Assembly: GCA_905221605.1 (NCBI GenBank)
Contig: CAJNDS010000194.1
Location: 126,001-190,000, forward strand
Length of the DNA: 64,000 bases
From: Symbiodinium natans
Lineage: Eukaryota; Sar; Dinophyceae; Suessiales; Symbiodiniaceae
Reading direction: 5' to 3'
The position numbers and the translations under genes were made by a program. The first letter of the stretch is position 1. Each line of letters starts with the position of its first letter. The notes below the pieces were generated by a model. The model was given only the letters and a program-made list of their open reading frames with translations. It was not told the DNA's origin and made no database searches. This document shows positions 1 to 11,749 of this stretch, in pieces.

Positions 1-831
1 GCACGAAGGATCTTGGAAACAAGAGTTACAACTTAAGGCAACGAGAGAGTGTTGGGACGAAGAGCAGCTGTAGGTAAAGCTGCGTTCCTTGGCCATGCTG
101 CAGCGATTCCGAGGATGATGGAGCTCAACTATGGCCTCGCCACCTGAAGTGAGTGCCCTTGCTATGGTGAGAGTTGTCGCTGCATCCTTTTTTTGCAGCT
201 TGGTTCGTCATGGGTACGTAAATCTGTTTGGGGTTCCCAGCCGCCGAAAGGCTCGAGCTTCAGCAGCTCTTGTAAGACATGTAGCATTCGGCGGTTTGAT
301 GCTACTCGTGACTGATCCCATGCACCCCCCATCTCCTTCATTACAGTAACTTACAACGCTCACCCTCCTCTATCAACACGCTTAAGATGGATGATCTTCT
401 CAGGATTGTTGAACATGGCAAGTGCCAATGAACAGCTGCAATCTGAGGAGCATTTGCCAAAAGCTGAGCACCCCGCTCCAGCTTTCGCGAAGAGCATCAG
501 GGGGCCTATAAGGGCCTGTTGCGCAAACTTCCTGGCGAAGCCAACCCCCGAAGGATGCCCCGAAGGGGCTCTGGAGGGGCACCCCCCTTAGGCAGGCTGA
601 GATGCTCGGCATGCTTGCCAGAAGAAAAGCGCGCCGCTTGCGCTTCGAACACCTGGGGAGTGTTGGACGCGTTGGGCGATGCGCGCTACTGACTGGATTG
701 TGCCAGGCATATCCTCGCCAAGCATCCTCGCAATGCCATTGCACCGAAGCGCAAGTGCTACAAGTGCACTGGCTGTGAGGACGATGGGATGGTAGAAGCC
801 CCTGACGTTATGAAGCCATGCTCTCTTGCAG

Positions 832-931
832 TCCGGACAAAGCTCAGCGAAGCACTTCATCCACAAAAGCATGCGAGGAGGTGTTCAGCAGCTTCCTGGA
901 CCTGGCCCGCAGCCCGGTCTTTCCGGATTGA
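832..931 (+). CDS. Coding-like C-terminal exon, unknown gene
   Basis: After a pyrimidine-rich stretch ending CTCTTGCAG at 831, one frame stays open for about 32 codons to TGA at 929-931. It reads as a normal helix-forming sequence (for example ACEEVFSSFLDLARSPVF). No domain was recognised. The rest of 1-1079 holds nothing else I can support. The exon call rests on the splice-acceptor look and amino-acid composition only. Confidence 0.3.
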
Positions 932-1079
932 ACCAAAGACCCGGACTTGGACTCACCGGCTTGACCTCACAGTGAGGGGGCGAATGTCGGCACTAGTTTG
1001 CCCAGCGTGTTCTTTGGCAGGGAAGAGGGCCCCGGTTGCAGGCACGTTGTCTGGTGCTGCTGCATGAAATGATGCACGA

Positions 1080-2672
1080 GCCTTGCCCACGTGACTGGGA
1101 TGATCGTCGGAGTTGTTCGGACTAGAGTTTCTGAGGCTGTCCGATGACGTTCCTGAACACCAAACTCAGTTCTGAGAGTCACGTTGTTTCGTTCGCTGGA
1201 GGGTGCTGCGCGTTGGACTCAATTTGCATGGACTGATGCGCGGCGGAGCCTTGCCCACGTGACTGGGATGATCGTCGGAGTTGTTCGGACTAGAGTTTCT
1301 GAGGCTGTCCGATGACGTTCCTGAACACCAAACTCAGTTCTGAGAGTCACGTTGTTTCGTTCGCTGGAGGGTGCTGCGCGTTGGACTCAATTTGCATGGA
1401 CTGATGCGCGGCGGAGCCTTGCCCACGTGACTGGGATGATCGTCGGAGTTGTTCGGACTAGAGTTTCTGAGGCTGTCCGATGACGTTCCTGAACACCAAA
1501 CTCAGTTCTGAGAGTCACGTTGTTTCGTTCGCTGGAGGGTGCTGCGCGTTGGACTCAATTTGCATGGACTGATGCGCGGCGGAGCCTTGCCCACGTGACT
1601 GGGATGATCGTCGGAGTTGTTCGGACTAGAGTTTCTGAGGCTGTCCGATGACGTTCCTGAACACCAAACTCAGTTCTGAGAGTCACGTTGTTTCGTTCGC
1701 TGGAGGGTGCTGCGCGTTGGACTCAATTTGCATGGACTGATGCGCGGCGGAGCCTTGCCCACGTGACTGGGATGATCGTCGGAGTTGTTCGGACTAGAGT
1801 TTCTGAGGCTGTCCGATGACGTTCCTGAACACCAAACTCAGTTCTGAGAGTCACGTTGTTTCGTTCGCTGGAGGGTGCTGCGCGTTGGACTCAATTTGCA
1901 TGGACTGATGCGCGGCGGAGCCTTGCCCACGTGACTGGGATGATCGTCGGAGTTGTTCGGACTAGAGTTTCTGAGGCTGTCCGATGACGTTCCTGAACAC
2001 CAAACTCAGTTCTGAGAGTCACGTTGTTTCGTTCGCTGGAGGGTGCTGCGCGTTGGACTCAATTTGCATGGACTGATGCGCGGCGGAGCCTTGCCCACGT
2101 GACTGGGATGATCGTCGGAGTTGTTCGGACTAGAGTTTCTGAGGCTGTCCGATGACGTTCCTGAACACCAAACTCAGTTCTGAGAGTCACGTGGTTTCGT
2201 TTGCTGGAGGATGCTGCGTGTTGGACTCAATTTGCATGGACTGATGCGTGGCGGAGCCTTGCCCACGTGACTGGGATGATCGTCAGAGTTGTTCGGACTA
2301 GAGTTTCTGAGGCTGTCCGATGACGTTCCTGAACACCAAACACGTTGTCTCCTTCACTGGAGGGCGCTGCGAGTTAGACCCAGTTTGCATGGACTGATGC
2401 GCGGCGGAGCCTTGCCCACGTGACTGGGATGATCGTCAGAGTTGTTCGGACTAGAGTTTCTGAGGCTGTCCGATGACGTTCCTGAACACCAAACTCAGTT
2501 CTGAAAGTCACGTTGTTTCGTTCGCTGGAGGGTGCTGCGCGTTGGACTCAATTTGCATGGACTGATGCGCGGCGGAGCCTTGCCCACGTGACTGGGATGA
2601 TCGTCGGAGTTGTTCGGACTAGAGTGTCTGAGGCTGTCCGATGACGTTCCTGAACACCAAACTCAATTCTGA
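1080..2672. repeat. 168-bp tandem satellite, about 9.6 copies
   Basis: The motif GCCTTGCCCACGTGACTGGG recurs at 1080, 1248, 1416, 1584, 1752, 1920, 2088, 2256, 2409 and 2577. The spacing is exactly 168 bp except one 153-bp unit, where 15 bp (ctcagttctgagagt) are missing near 2340. Internal units are almost identical; the copies at the 3' end carry more substitutions. The period is a multiple of three but no frame stays open across units, so it is not a coding repeat. Each unit contains a CACGTG palindrome. Confidence 0.97.
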
Positions 2673-2737
2673 GTCCATGCATGTCGCAGCCAATATGTAA
2701 TCGGGACTGCATTACATAGAGAGTTTTCCACCTGCAA

Positions 2738-2949
2738 TTTTCTCGCACGAAGGTCCATCACCGACGTGAGAAGCATCCCAAGTTATTCAAGTGCTCCTTG
2801 GCTCCCGCATGTGCAAAGAGTTTCAAGGGATGTGCAAAGCTTAAAGCAGAAGCGAGGCCATGGCCATGATTCTTTCAGGTGATGAGTGCGACTTTGTTGC
2901 CAAGAAGCGAGACCAGCTCAAGCATCACAAGGACTTGGTCCACCGTCAG
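2738..2949 (+). CDS. C2H2 zinc-finger protein, partial exons
   Basis: Two coding stretches carry C2H2 finger pieces. Frame 2741-2845 reads TKVHHRREKHPKLFKCS, that is, the two-His end of one finger, its linker and the first Cys of the next, followed by CAKSFKG. The second exon, 2879-2949, follows TTCTTTCAG and reads DECDFVAKKRDQLKHHKDLV; its Cys, the twelve-residue spacing to His and the HxxxxH ending match a second finger. It ends at a phase-0 boundary CAG|GTCTGA. The exact splice pairing between the two stretches could not be resolved, and upstream and downstream exons were not found. C2H2 fingers bind nucleic acid or protein; the target is unknown. The 168-bp satellite ends 66 bp upstream. 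Confidence 0.55.
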
Positions 2950-3599
2950 GTCTGAATCCCAGGACTCGGGGAGTCGGCAGCGTCTCCGTGAAAGAAATCC
3001 GCCCTTTTCTCACTCGTTTTTCCCCGCAGCTGCAAGAGTTCTAAAATATTCTAGACATGCGCAAGAAGGCAATGGTGACGACATGGCGGTAGTCTGACTC
3101 TCGAGGGCACACTTTGAAAAAGGCAGAGGAGGAGAGCAACACATAAGCAACAGACGAAACCGCAAAACATAAATCGGACATGCAAATGGTAAGATGAGGG
3201 TAAGCAAAGGCGTGGTGCCAGAGTTTAGGGTAAAGACCGGAAGAATCGGAGTGGGCTTTCGTGCGCTGGAAGAGCTGAGCCATGCCGCGAAGTCCTGCGC
3301 CTTCCAGGCGAAGCTCAGAGGGGGTTTCGAGTGAAGGTTTGTTGTAGGGTTTTTCAGTTTAGCCTTTATCAGGTTGGGGCTTGTCGGGTTGTTTAGGTTT
3401 TCTTTTGAATGCTTTTGAGGGGTCGCAGGTGACGGCAAGGATGGTGGAGCGGGGCTCCAAATCGAGCAAGAAAAGCCGCTCACTCAGCACAAAGAGAGAG
3501 AGCCCTGTCGAAAAGGAAGCAAGCAAGAGAGAGAGAGAGAGACCCGTGGACGTCGCGCGCCCCTAGGGGCAGCCTCCCCTCTGGGGGGGCTAAGCGTGC

Positions 3600-3654
<55 letters not shown>

Positions 3655-4340
3655 AGGGAGAGAAGGAGAGAAGGAGAGAGAGAGACAGAGAGGAATAGAG
3701 AGAGAGAGAGAGATAGCAGTTCAGTACGGTAATGATACGAATGGGAGGGATGATGGGCAAAGCCACCGTGCACAGAACCCGACTGAAGGGGCCGCGAACT
3801 AGGAAGGGGGTAGGGGAGGTTGGTACTTCGATGTCAGGCTTTCGTGGGGATGTTCAGCATAGTGATTTGTGGGAGGAACTTGGAAGGCCCTAACGGCGGG
3901 CAACGGGGGCTGGCCGAACAACGGCCGAGCTTTGGGAGAGTTCTGGAGACATGCGGGAGCGGGGCGCTCTAGCCTTGTGCCAGATGGGAGGAGATGAGAG
4001 GACAGAGGATATGTGTGTGTGTGTGTTAGTTAAGAGAGAAGTGGCAGGGGGCGTGTTCCAAACTGACTCGGTGGCGGCCCCCCCTCACCCGGCCCGGGTG
4101 GAAGGGGGCGCCTGGGTGCTGAAGGAAGGAAGGAACGAGGGAAGAGGAAGTACCTTACTGGAGGAAGGGTTTGTGCAAAGCGTTTCTTCAGGCCAGGAGT
4201 CCTCGGCTGCCAGCGAGGCCTCGGCAGCCCGGCTGCCCTTGAGAAGTAAGAACTGAGAGCGCTTCTTTGTTGTTTTTTCTTCTCGTTTATTCTTTTTTGG
4301 GGCAGGGCGGCGAGGGCGGAGGGACACGCAGTGAAGCTCC
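2950..4340. other. No recognisable gene; purine-rich and simple-sequence DNA
   Basis: No frame here reads as a recognisable protein. The stretch contains the (GA)n tract at 3601-3714, short TTTAGG-like fragments near 3340-3370 and a (GT)n run at 4012-4026. Confidence 0.6.
3601..3714. repeat. (GA)n microsatellite, partly degenerate
   Basis: An uninterrupted GA run occupies roughly 3601-3643, then passes into GGGAGA and GGAGAA variants up to 3714. A shorter GA run lies at 3526-3541. Glu/Arg-rich frames over it (and Ser/Leu-rich frames on the other strand) are repeat artefacts. Confidence 0.95.
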
Positions 4341-4665
4341 AAGGAGGACTCCCTGGACGCTTTCGAGGCCGAGCGTGACCGCCGCATCCTCAACCGAGAG
4401 GACCCGGACAGGGAAGCGTAGGCCCTTAATTTGTCGACAACTCCACCAGAACCAGCCATGAAATCTTGATGAAAGGGCTCATGTTTCAAGGCCCGTGCCT
4501 TGTGTGTTCGGTTTATCCTCTTCTGCTTCAGGTGCCTTGAGGATTGCAAAAGAGTCTTTGCAGGAGATCGCGAACGCACAGGTCATCGACCCGGAGCTCT
4601 TCACCAAGGGCAGCTTGTATTGTCACACGCCCGCAGTTCTCGGGGATGTCGGGGATCTCGGCTTT
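4341..4665 (+). CDS. Two coding-like exons, unknown gene
   Basis: Frame 4341-4418 gives an acidic and basic helical peptide (for example LDAFEAERDRRILNREDPD). A second exon begins after CTGCTTCAG at 4531 and reads ALRIAKESLQEIANAQVIDP, then ELFTKGSLYCHTPAVLGDVG. Both look like genuine protein on the + strand and may belong to one gene. Further downstream, 4700-4770 encodes a hydrophobic stretch (LLAVAGSLSALLAIVGLVA) that could be a membrane segment. The link to the ion-channel gene that follows was not established. No family was recognised. Confidence 0.4.
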
Positions 4666-4816
4666 TTCACACCGTTGTAGGCCCCTAGGCCTCGATAGGG
4701 CTTTGTGGGCCTTGTTGGCGGTGGCAGGCTCGCTCTCAGCGTTGCTGGCCATTGTGGGCTTGGTGGCGCGGGCGCCAGAACATCAAAGTGTCACAGAGCA
4801 AGGGGGAACTCGTTGA

Positions 4817-5640
4817 ACTCGTAGTTTTTTAGCCCTCTCTTTTCAGGAAATGGGCCTGGAGACGGATTACCGCTGCAACACTGGGCGCTGTGCCCTGCCC
4901 AGCAAGTGCAGTGCCCACCCGGTGTCCGGACCCCCGCTGTCCTCGGCCCTTTCTTGTCATTGCCAGAGACTTGTGAGGTGTGGCTGACGAGCCGATCTGG
5001 GACATGATGAGCCCCTGCTTGCAATGGCAAAGGTGCTGGGCTTCAAGCCCTAGCCGTTCCCGATCATGTTGCCCAAGGAGTTACCCCCCACAAGTTATTT
5101 GAACGCAGGCTCTGCGTCGGGGCTTCGGGCCTTATGCAAGCGAAGGTCTGGTATTCGCAAGCCCTGAGCGCTCCCCAACAAACCACCTGACTCCAAAACC
5201 TCTCAAACCACAGGACGAGGTTCAGGAAGACGCCTTGAAGTACTGCACCTGAAATCCATCCCAAAATCTCTCCACCCCCCAACAAAAGAAAGGAACAAGA
5301 AAAGTTGCATCCTGTCAGAGAGGCCTTTCTTTAGGGTATGGCCTAGCAACAGACCTGAGAAAAGCTTCCCCCCTCCCCCCCTCCCCCCTCTTGCCCCCTC
5401 CTCTCAGGACCCTGATCTTCACCATCCTTCCGGTGGCCGAGAATTGCCTTCGGCTCTGGGAGGCCAAGCCGAAAAGGCCCCCGAGAGAGCAACTGCCCCT
5501 AGGTACAAGTCTTGTGCATATGAATACTATTTAAGACGGCATTTGTTCAGAAAGTATAGTCATATAGTCTCCCGACGCTTGCGACCCGAATAGTTGGGAT
5601 GAGGGAGGGGAGGGCAGCCAGGAATTCGCGGGATGTCTTT
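4817..5640. other. No confident gene
   Basis: A possible exon follows TCTTTTCAG at 4849 (MGLETDYRCNTGRCALPSKC), but it is short and Cys-rich and I cannot place it. The rest is low-information sequence with a C-rich run at 5369-5396. Confidence 0.4.
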
Positions 5641-5771
5641 CCATTGGGGGGTTTGTCGTGCGGCTTGGCCTCATTGGCCTGGAGGGCTCCTGCTTGGACC
5701 TGTGGACTTGGCATGCTTTACCCGGCCCGAGAGGCACTTCAAGAGCAACCGCGCCATCATGCTATGCTTTG
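5641..5771 (+). CDS. Coding-like exon, unknown gene
   Basis: A + strand frame reads DLACFTRPERHFKSNRAIML, then CF, and meets a consensus donor G|GTATGT at 5771/5772. A possible next exon after CATTCGCAG at 5822 reads FFMGDRTKAPHSLGCNNW, but the phases do not match cleanly. It lies between the 4.3-kb exons and the ion channel and could be a 5' part of either. Confidence 0.3.
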
Positions 5772-6139
5772 GTATGTTAGTCTTAGCCGTGCCGAGCTCT
5801 CCAGCCCCCTGTGCATTCGCAGGTTCTTCATGGGGGACAGGACCAAGGCTCCGCACAGTCTGGGCTGCAACAATTGGGGGGGGGATTTGTTGAGGTATCG
5901 GCTTAGTTGGTGTCTTACATCCAAGGCTTTTCCTAGAGGGAATCCGTCATCGCATCCCGAACCATCTTGCTTGCAATGCCGTGGGTACAGTTGATGTCCT
6001 AAGTTCAACGGATTTTGGGAGTTGAAGTGCTGGAATAAAAGCGGGATCATGTCGGCAAAATTTGCGTAGCGGGGCATCATCCCGGAGCAATTGGTCGACT
6101 TGGCCTTTGTTGCTGCGCGACGAGGTTTAGCGGGAATCG

Positions 6140-6380
6140 GGAATATGAATGTATTTGAATGTGTATATGCATATACTTATGTGCATATCTGTATGCATGA
6201 CTGTGTATGTTCTGCATACATATATCCACACATATACATAGAGGTCTCATTTTGATGTATATGTGTTTGTATTTGTACATATGCGTGTCGTTTCGATTCG
6301 TTTAGATGTACGTATACGTGCATTTGTGTATGTCTACATAGGCACACATCTGCGACTATCATGTCTCTGTGTGCATATAT
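6140..6380. repeat. Degenerate TATG/CATA-rich simple sequence
   Basis: About 240 bp of alternating purine-pyrimidine words (gtatatgcatatac, catatacata, tgtatatgtgtttgtat) with no regular period. Frames over it translate to Tyr/His/Ile runs and are not genes. It has local dyad symmetry such as TATATGCATATA. Confidence 0.7.
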
Positions 6381-6774
6381 CAGCGAGACACGCGCAGCGC
6401 CGAAATTCAGTTGACACAGATCTAGAGCCGACGTTGGAGCCATGCGCTGCGGTGCCTGCCAGCATGCGGCATGGCATACGCTTGTTCAGGTCAAGTTCAA
6501 GCTGGACTGGGCAAACTGTTGGGACACTGTCTTGGTGTTGCTCAGGCAGCTGCTTTTGTTTGGTCCAAGACTTCGACTCTCTTTGTGGCTGCTGGTGCAG
6601 GATTATCGATGTTTGGATTCTGAGTCCGCTGGGCTTCGAGTCAGGCCAGCTCACGATGTGTCACGTTGCGCTCTGCAGTGTGCTGAAGCCACAAGCACCT
6701 TTGCTCGCTTGGGGGGCGGGTGGGGGAGGGGGGTGAAGGTGTGGCGTCTGATCTGGTGCTCTGCAGGTCTTCGC

Positions 6775-9301
6775 ATGGCCACCGGATTCCGGATCCTTCG
6801 CATTGGTCCGGCTGTCAAGCCTGGCATCCTAGAGCCCTTTTTTTGGAGATCTCACGAGATCGCTTTACGGATACTACCAGTTCAGCCAAGGCACTGGCAG
6901 TCGACCAAGGAGCTGCGAGAGCTTTGGATTGTGATTGGCGCTGTGTCCGAGACGATGCTTGTCTGCACAACCTGATCTTGAGTTTTGTCCCCGACACGGT
7001 GTCTCACGGGCTTTAGTGCTCTCTCCCTCGCTTGGAAGGTTCAAGACGCTGATCTGGGTTGGCGTCATGCTCATCTTCGTGTGGGGCTCAGCAGAGGCTC
7101 AGGCTCAGTGGGAGCGGTCTCTTTCGAAATCAGTGCAAGCTTTCAGCAAACGGTACTGTAATGCTCTCCAACGCTTCCCGGATCCAATGGGGTCCTTCCT
7201 TACTTCCTTATTGCGATTCTGTTGTGTGTTTTCAAAGGTCATCTGGACGTTTGGCATCCTGATCACTATGTCTTTGATCGAGCGACGGGGCGAGGACGAC
7301 GCCCTGATGTTTGGCTTAGCTGCTTAGCATGGCTTGGCTTCTCAGGTCAACTTGTGCTGCTTCCATGGCCGGGCTGCAGGAGTTTAACTTCACCTCTTCT
7401 ACCTGGACCTTCGCGGACTACTGGGGCAGTGTGCCTCGCAGTGCCTACTCGCTCTTCCAGGCACAATCGCTCAGCACTGCTGCTCATGCATTGTGGCAAA
7501 TGAGAGTGCCCCTCGTCCCTTGCCACACCGCTTTGCTTCAGGTTGCCACCCGAGACAGTTGGGTCAGTGCCCTGGTGGCGCCTTTGATCGAGACTGAGCC
7601 GCTGTTACGCGGCCCCAAAATGAGAGTTCTTGAAGAGTCGCCCCCGGCATGGGCACTGGATTGGCCAAGCCGAATGAAGTGGGCCGAAGTGGGCCGAAGT
7701 GGGCATGCATTCAACTTAGAGATACTTAAAGGAAAGCACTTGAATGCATGTGAACGAGCAGCGCTGCAGGCTGCTGATCATCTTCGGCTTCTACTTCTGC
7801 ATCGGATCCCTGGCGCTGATGAATGCCATCATCGGCGTGGTCGTCGAGTGCCCCGGCTTCCGAAGCGGGAGCCGCGACGCGGGCAGACGCCAGGCCAGGC
7901 TGAAAGCTTTTGGCCGCGAGGTGCACGCTCTCCGCAGCGAGGGCAAGCACGGAGAAGGAGGAGGAGGACAAGAAGAGGCGCTTCTCGCAGGGGGTACGGC
8001 TGTCGCTCGTTTTATGCGGATTGATCTGTGACATTCTGTGACCACTTTTGAGCTCAGGGCAGATACGCTGGTCATGGACTCACTGAGACGGATCTTCCAC
8101 GAGGGCGACACCGATGGCTCGGGCGAGTTAGACATGGAGGAGACGAGAGTCTTAGTCGGTATCCGCCCTTTCTTGATTGTAACCTGTAGGCAGTAGTTAC
8201 GTGCACGGTGCGCCCGCCTCTTCCTAAGAATGCAGCATCACAAGCCCAAATTTCCCAAAGCCCCGCTGAAACCCCCAAGCATCCCAGTCCTTAACCCTAC
8301 AGCGGCAAGACCGAAAGACTGTACGGCTCAGGCTGAAATTCGTACCCCGATAGCTTCCTGACACGCTAAAGCCCGAAATGGCTTAAACAAGGCTGAAGAA
8401 CAAAGAGTCGTGTAAGCATCGGATTCCCGCCCTCAAAAGGGTCCTGAGAGCCTAAACCCCACCCCGCATTTCAATGTAGCAGTGAGCCGTGGGGCAGGAG
8501 CTGCACGTGCTGGTACGCAAGCATCAGGTGCCTACTTGTAGCAGTCTGTATGGGAAAGTTTAGGGTGTTCAGGGTTGCTTATGGCCCTTGGGTCTGGGGG
8601 GGTGGGGGTGGGCGGCGAGGTGCGAGATCGGCTCAAGATGCTGAAGCTTCCTTTCAGCGCCTGGAGCCCAGAAGTGGATCTTACATGCGACACCTATGGA
8701 CCTATGTGACATGTTCGGCGCAGCTTCGCAAAATTGCGCAGTGGACTCTTCCAAGTATGCTTCAAGTATGCTTGTCACTCCACTCCTGGCCAAGGACCTG
8801 GACCTCCTGTTCTCCTTGCTGGACACAGAGTGCAAAGGGAATGCCCTGGGCCTATACCAACCAGCATCACCCGGCCTTTTGCCTGGCGAGCGTAAACTGT
8901 ACCTCAATCACAAGGGGCGTGACAGCCGAGGTGAACACGGACATGTTCTTCCGCGGCTGTGCAAAGCTGAGGACGGGTTTTGTCCGTGTGTGTGACGTGT
9001 TTTGTGTGCCCCATCCCGAATTTGTGGAGCCGCTTTTGTGCAGTGCAGGGGCCCGGCCATGGCGTGCGATCTGCACCAGCTGTCCATCGACTTGAAGCAC
9101 AACTTGGCCGCTTTTGCAAACTTTGAGGGTCGAACTACGGTCGAACACAAAAACATGAACGAAGGAACGAGAACGAGATGCACCACCCTGTTTTTGAAAT
9201 TCGGGTCTCAGGAGCGATGCGATCACAACTCTGAACGCATTCGTCAAGTCAATGAGACCTTGGCAATTGTGCTGGACCACGTGGACGATGCCAGCCACTG
9301 A
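6775..9301 (+). CDS. Single-domain voltage-gated cation channel with EF-hands (multi-exon)
   Basis: The exons rebuild a six-transmembrane channel domain. A possible S4 (LRMATGFRILRIGPAVK) lies near 6777-6827, and the S4-S5/S5 stretch SLGRFKTLIWVGVMLIFVW near 7030-7086. Exon 7380-7460 (27 codons) ends YWGSVPRSAYSLFQ, the pore-proximal segment. Exon 7542-7603 begins VATRDSWVSALVAPLIETEP, the pore helix and filter. The exon from 7770 reads IIFGFYFCIGSLALMNAIIG, the S6. An exon at 8058 carries the canonical EF-hand loop DTDGSGELDMEE, and a degenerate second EF-hand (DLLFSLLDTECKGNAL) ends at 8849. Exon 8926-8971 (TDMFFRGCAKL) joins the last exon, 9049-9301 (GPAMACDLHQLS to VLDHVDDASH, stop). Phase-consistent introns: 7461-7541 GC-AG, 7604-7769 GT-AG, 8850-8925 GC-AG, 8972-9048 GA-AG. 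The family conducts Na+ or Ca2+ across membranes; the EF-hands suggest calcium sensing. Ion selectivity is not determinable here. S1-S3 and the start were not located. Confidence 0.75.
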
Positions 9302-9972
9302 GGATGCTAGTGTTCGGCGGGTTCCAATCAACTTTCCGAGACTCTAAGAATGTAGAGATGCTTCTTTGCCCCAAGATGGACATCAGCATCATGAAGAGCG
9401 ACGTGGACTTCAAGGATCCAGAAGCTTTGGCAGCAAGAGAGAAGCAAGAGAGGGCACCCCTGCAAAATACACTGATCCAGGTGCAGTGGTGAGCGTTCCC
9501 CCGAGGTCCTCGCTGCCCGGCAGGTGCGGCCCAAGACCTCGAAGTCCGACATAATACGCGGGAGGCGGGAGCGCGTGCGAGAGCGCGCGCAAGCACGCGA
9601 GAGAGTGCCACACCATCGGCACAACCCATCCGAGTGCTGTTGACGATGGAGCTGTGGACACAACTTCTGGCCCCTTGGAGGTGGCTCATCCCTGTAGCGC
9701 ACAACGAGCAGAGCATGTGGTTCGATCTAGACCGCCAAGCCAAGCTCCATGACAAGGCGGGGCTTAAGCCTTAAGCTGCGCCCGAACAGATAATTCCACC
9801 ACATTTCACCCGTTTGTTTCGCGCTGTTTCACTTTCCTTCACCCTCCGCCTCTTGGAGGGCGACAGCGCGGTCAAGATGCACACGCTCACCCCCCAGGTC
9901 CACGAGGTTAAGGACTCGTAGCCGTCATATCCGTCTGGAGCCTTCTTGTGTAGAGTTGGCGCTTTAACAGGA
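9302..9972. other. 3' flank of the channel gene; no confident gene
   Basis: A + frame at 9345-9450 (MDISIMKSDVDFKDPEALAA) reads like protein and could be an alternative terminal exon of the channel or a new gene. Nothing else is supportable. Confidence 0.35.
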
Positions 9973-10152
9973 TCAACGCAGCATCCGCGACAGCAGAGCG
10001 ACATGGCTGGGACGTGGTTCGCCGATTGTACAGTCAAAGTAGTTCATTGGTTCGGGATACACCGTCCTTCGCTTGCCCAAGACCGCGAACACTAGGTCAT
10101 CATTGGCCCATTTGGCCAATGCCCAAATGAAATTGCGGTGCATCAATGTAGG
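9973..10152 (-). CDS. Possible minus-strand C-terminal exon, unknown gene
   Basis: On the - strand, after an acceptor-like CCCTTTGCAG, a frame reads HRNFIWALAKWANDDLVFAV, then a basic and aromatic segment (KRRTVYPEPMNYFDC), ending at the complement of 9973-9975. Composition is protein-like and better than any + frame here. It would run against the + strand direction of the neighbouring genes. No domain was recognised. Confidence 0.35.
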   Translation of the reverse strand, partial: PTLMHRNFIWALAKWANDDLVFAVLGKRRTVYPEPMNYFDCTIGEPRPSHVALLSRMLR

Positions 10153-11002
10153 CCTGCAAAGGGTCTCAGCTTCTGCCAAGGAGCAGCCGCCGCCTCCCCC
10201 GATTCCTGCGCGTGTACAGCCGCTAAGGGATGTGAAGTTGACGCAGGACTGGAGCATCGCGTGACTTGTAGCTCCAGGCACCTTCTGCAATGCATCCTTG
10301 AAGGTCGAGGAGGATCGAGCCAGGTTGAACAACCAGATTGCAAAGGCAAGGAGCACTGCCCGATCTCTTGATCCTCCAAGTGAAGTCGTAGAAATGCCAT
10401 CTGCAAACAGTCTGCAAGTTTGGAGATTTAGCGCTGTGCATCACTCTGTAGGGCTCATCTGGCTGTCTGTTAGCTTCATGAACATGATCATTGATGGGGC
10501 AGGCGTTGCGGAAGCTCCATCGCTTCGAGTGAGAATAGTGATGAGGGTAACGGCGCAGAGTCGGGTAGCAAGTCTTAGAATTTGGAGCTTACCAAGACTC
10601 GAGCCACTCAAGTTGCGCTGGAATTCAGCTCAAGTAGCTGTCTACAAGGCACAAATATCTAGAAGACAATTCGAAAAAAACGCCGTAAAGTTAGGCCACA
10701 AGAGACAGTTTCACCGTGCAAGTGTATTCAATTAGAGCAACCTGTCCTTCGTGCGGGCGTCTGCCTGAAGGCAGAGTGGCCACGCGTGGCTTGCTTGCTT
10801 CGGACAACTCGGAAAAACCAGCGCAGGTCAGGTCATGCCCGGGCAGTTGCCAGGGAGACGTGCGGAGCATTCGAGGCCTGAGAAGCCTCTGAAGCCTCCA
10901 ATCTTCCTTGAGGTGATGGTGCCCTGTCAGCACAAGGGCTGTCCTCAGACCTTCACGACAAAACCTGTGCAATCCTCAGCCGTGCCCTCTTTTTTTTGCA
11001 GC
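10153..11002. other. No recognisable gene
   Basis: No frame on either strand gives a recognisable motif or a convincing exon pair. No repeat structure is evident. Confidence 0.4.
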
Positions 11003-11513
11003 TGCCAGACCTGACACGAGCAAGGCCATGAGGATCCACTACCGGGTGGCCCACTTGAACCTCAAGGAGTACCTTTGCAGGCCACTGCGGTGTAGGACCA
11101 ATGTAGGATGTTGTAGCATGTTGTAGCAGTGGCACAGAAGTTTCAATCAGTTGCCGTGGCATGGCGCATGGCTTGGCATTGGCCGATGCTGCTCAAGGCA
11201 TTGTGGGCAAGTCTTTGCATACAAGCGGGTCCTCCAGAGTCACTGCGAGAAGGCACGCAACACTTTCGTTTCCAGTGTTGTATGTCTCATCTGCGACGCT
11301 TTCCTCGATCTTTGCACCCTTTTTTGCGGCCATTGCGGCCCCGCGTCGCGTGCGATGTTTATGCAGCGCTGACGAGCTTAAGTGCTCTTACAGTGCTCTT
11401 AAGTGCTCTTACAGCTGGAGAGGTGCACAAGATCGTGCCTACGGAAGAGGAGCTGAAGCCTTGCAGGGATGAGCAGGACCGACCATTGGAGTGCTTTTAC
11501 ATCGTGCTACGAG
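11003..11513 (+). CDS. Coding-like exons, unknown gene
   Basis: After a T-rich tract ending TTTTTTGCAG at 11001, a frame reads RPDTSKAMRIHYRVAHLNLK, then EYLC, ending at CAG|GCCACT near 11080 (a GC donor). A second stretch at 11410-11513, after CTCTTACAG, reads GEVHKIVPTEEELKPCRDEQ, then RPLECFYIVLRA. Both are protein-like on the + strand and may belong to one gene. I do not recognise the family. Confidence 0.4.
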
Positions 11514-11749
11514 CCTGGGTTATTTTGGGTTAGTGGTTGGCTAATCGGCGCAAACCGTTTCGGGCGCTTGTGATGCTTAACACACAGTGCTCTACTGACA
11601 ACAAGGAAGCTGCAACAACCCCAGTCGCAGTCCCATGACGTGTCCCATACTTTGACTTGCTTTCTGTCCAACCGTGAGTGTTGCTTGAAAGCAGCGCACA
11701 TCGCATCGCAAAGACCACGTCAAAGAGCTTGCAGCTTTCTCGTCAGCTT

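Noticed and set aside
6077-6443. Tyr/His-rich small proteins over the TATG tract
   Set aside because: Composition follows the alternating purine-pyrimidine repeat; frames on both strands look alike.
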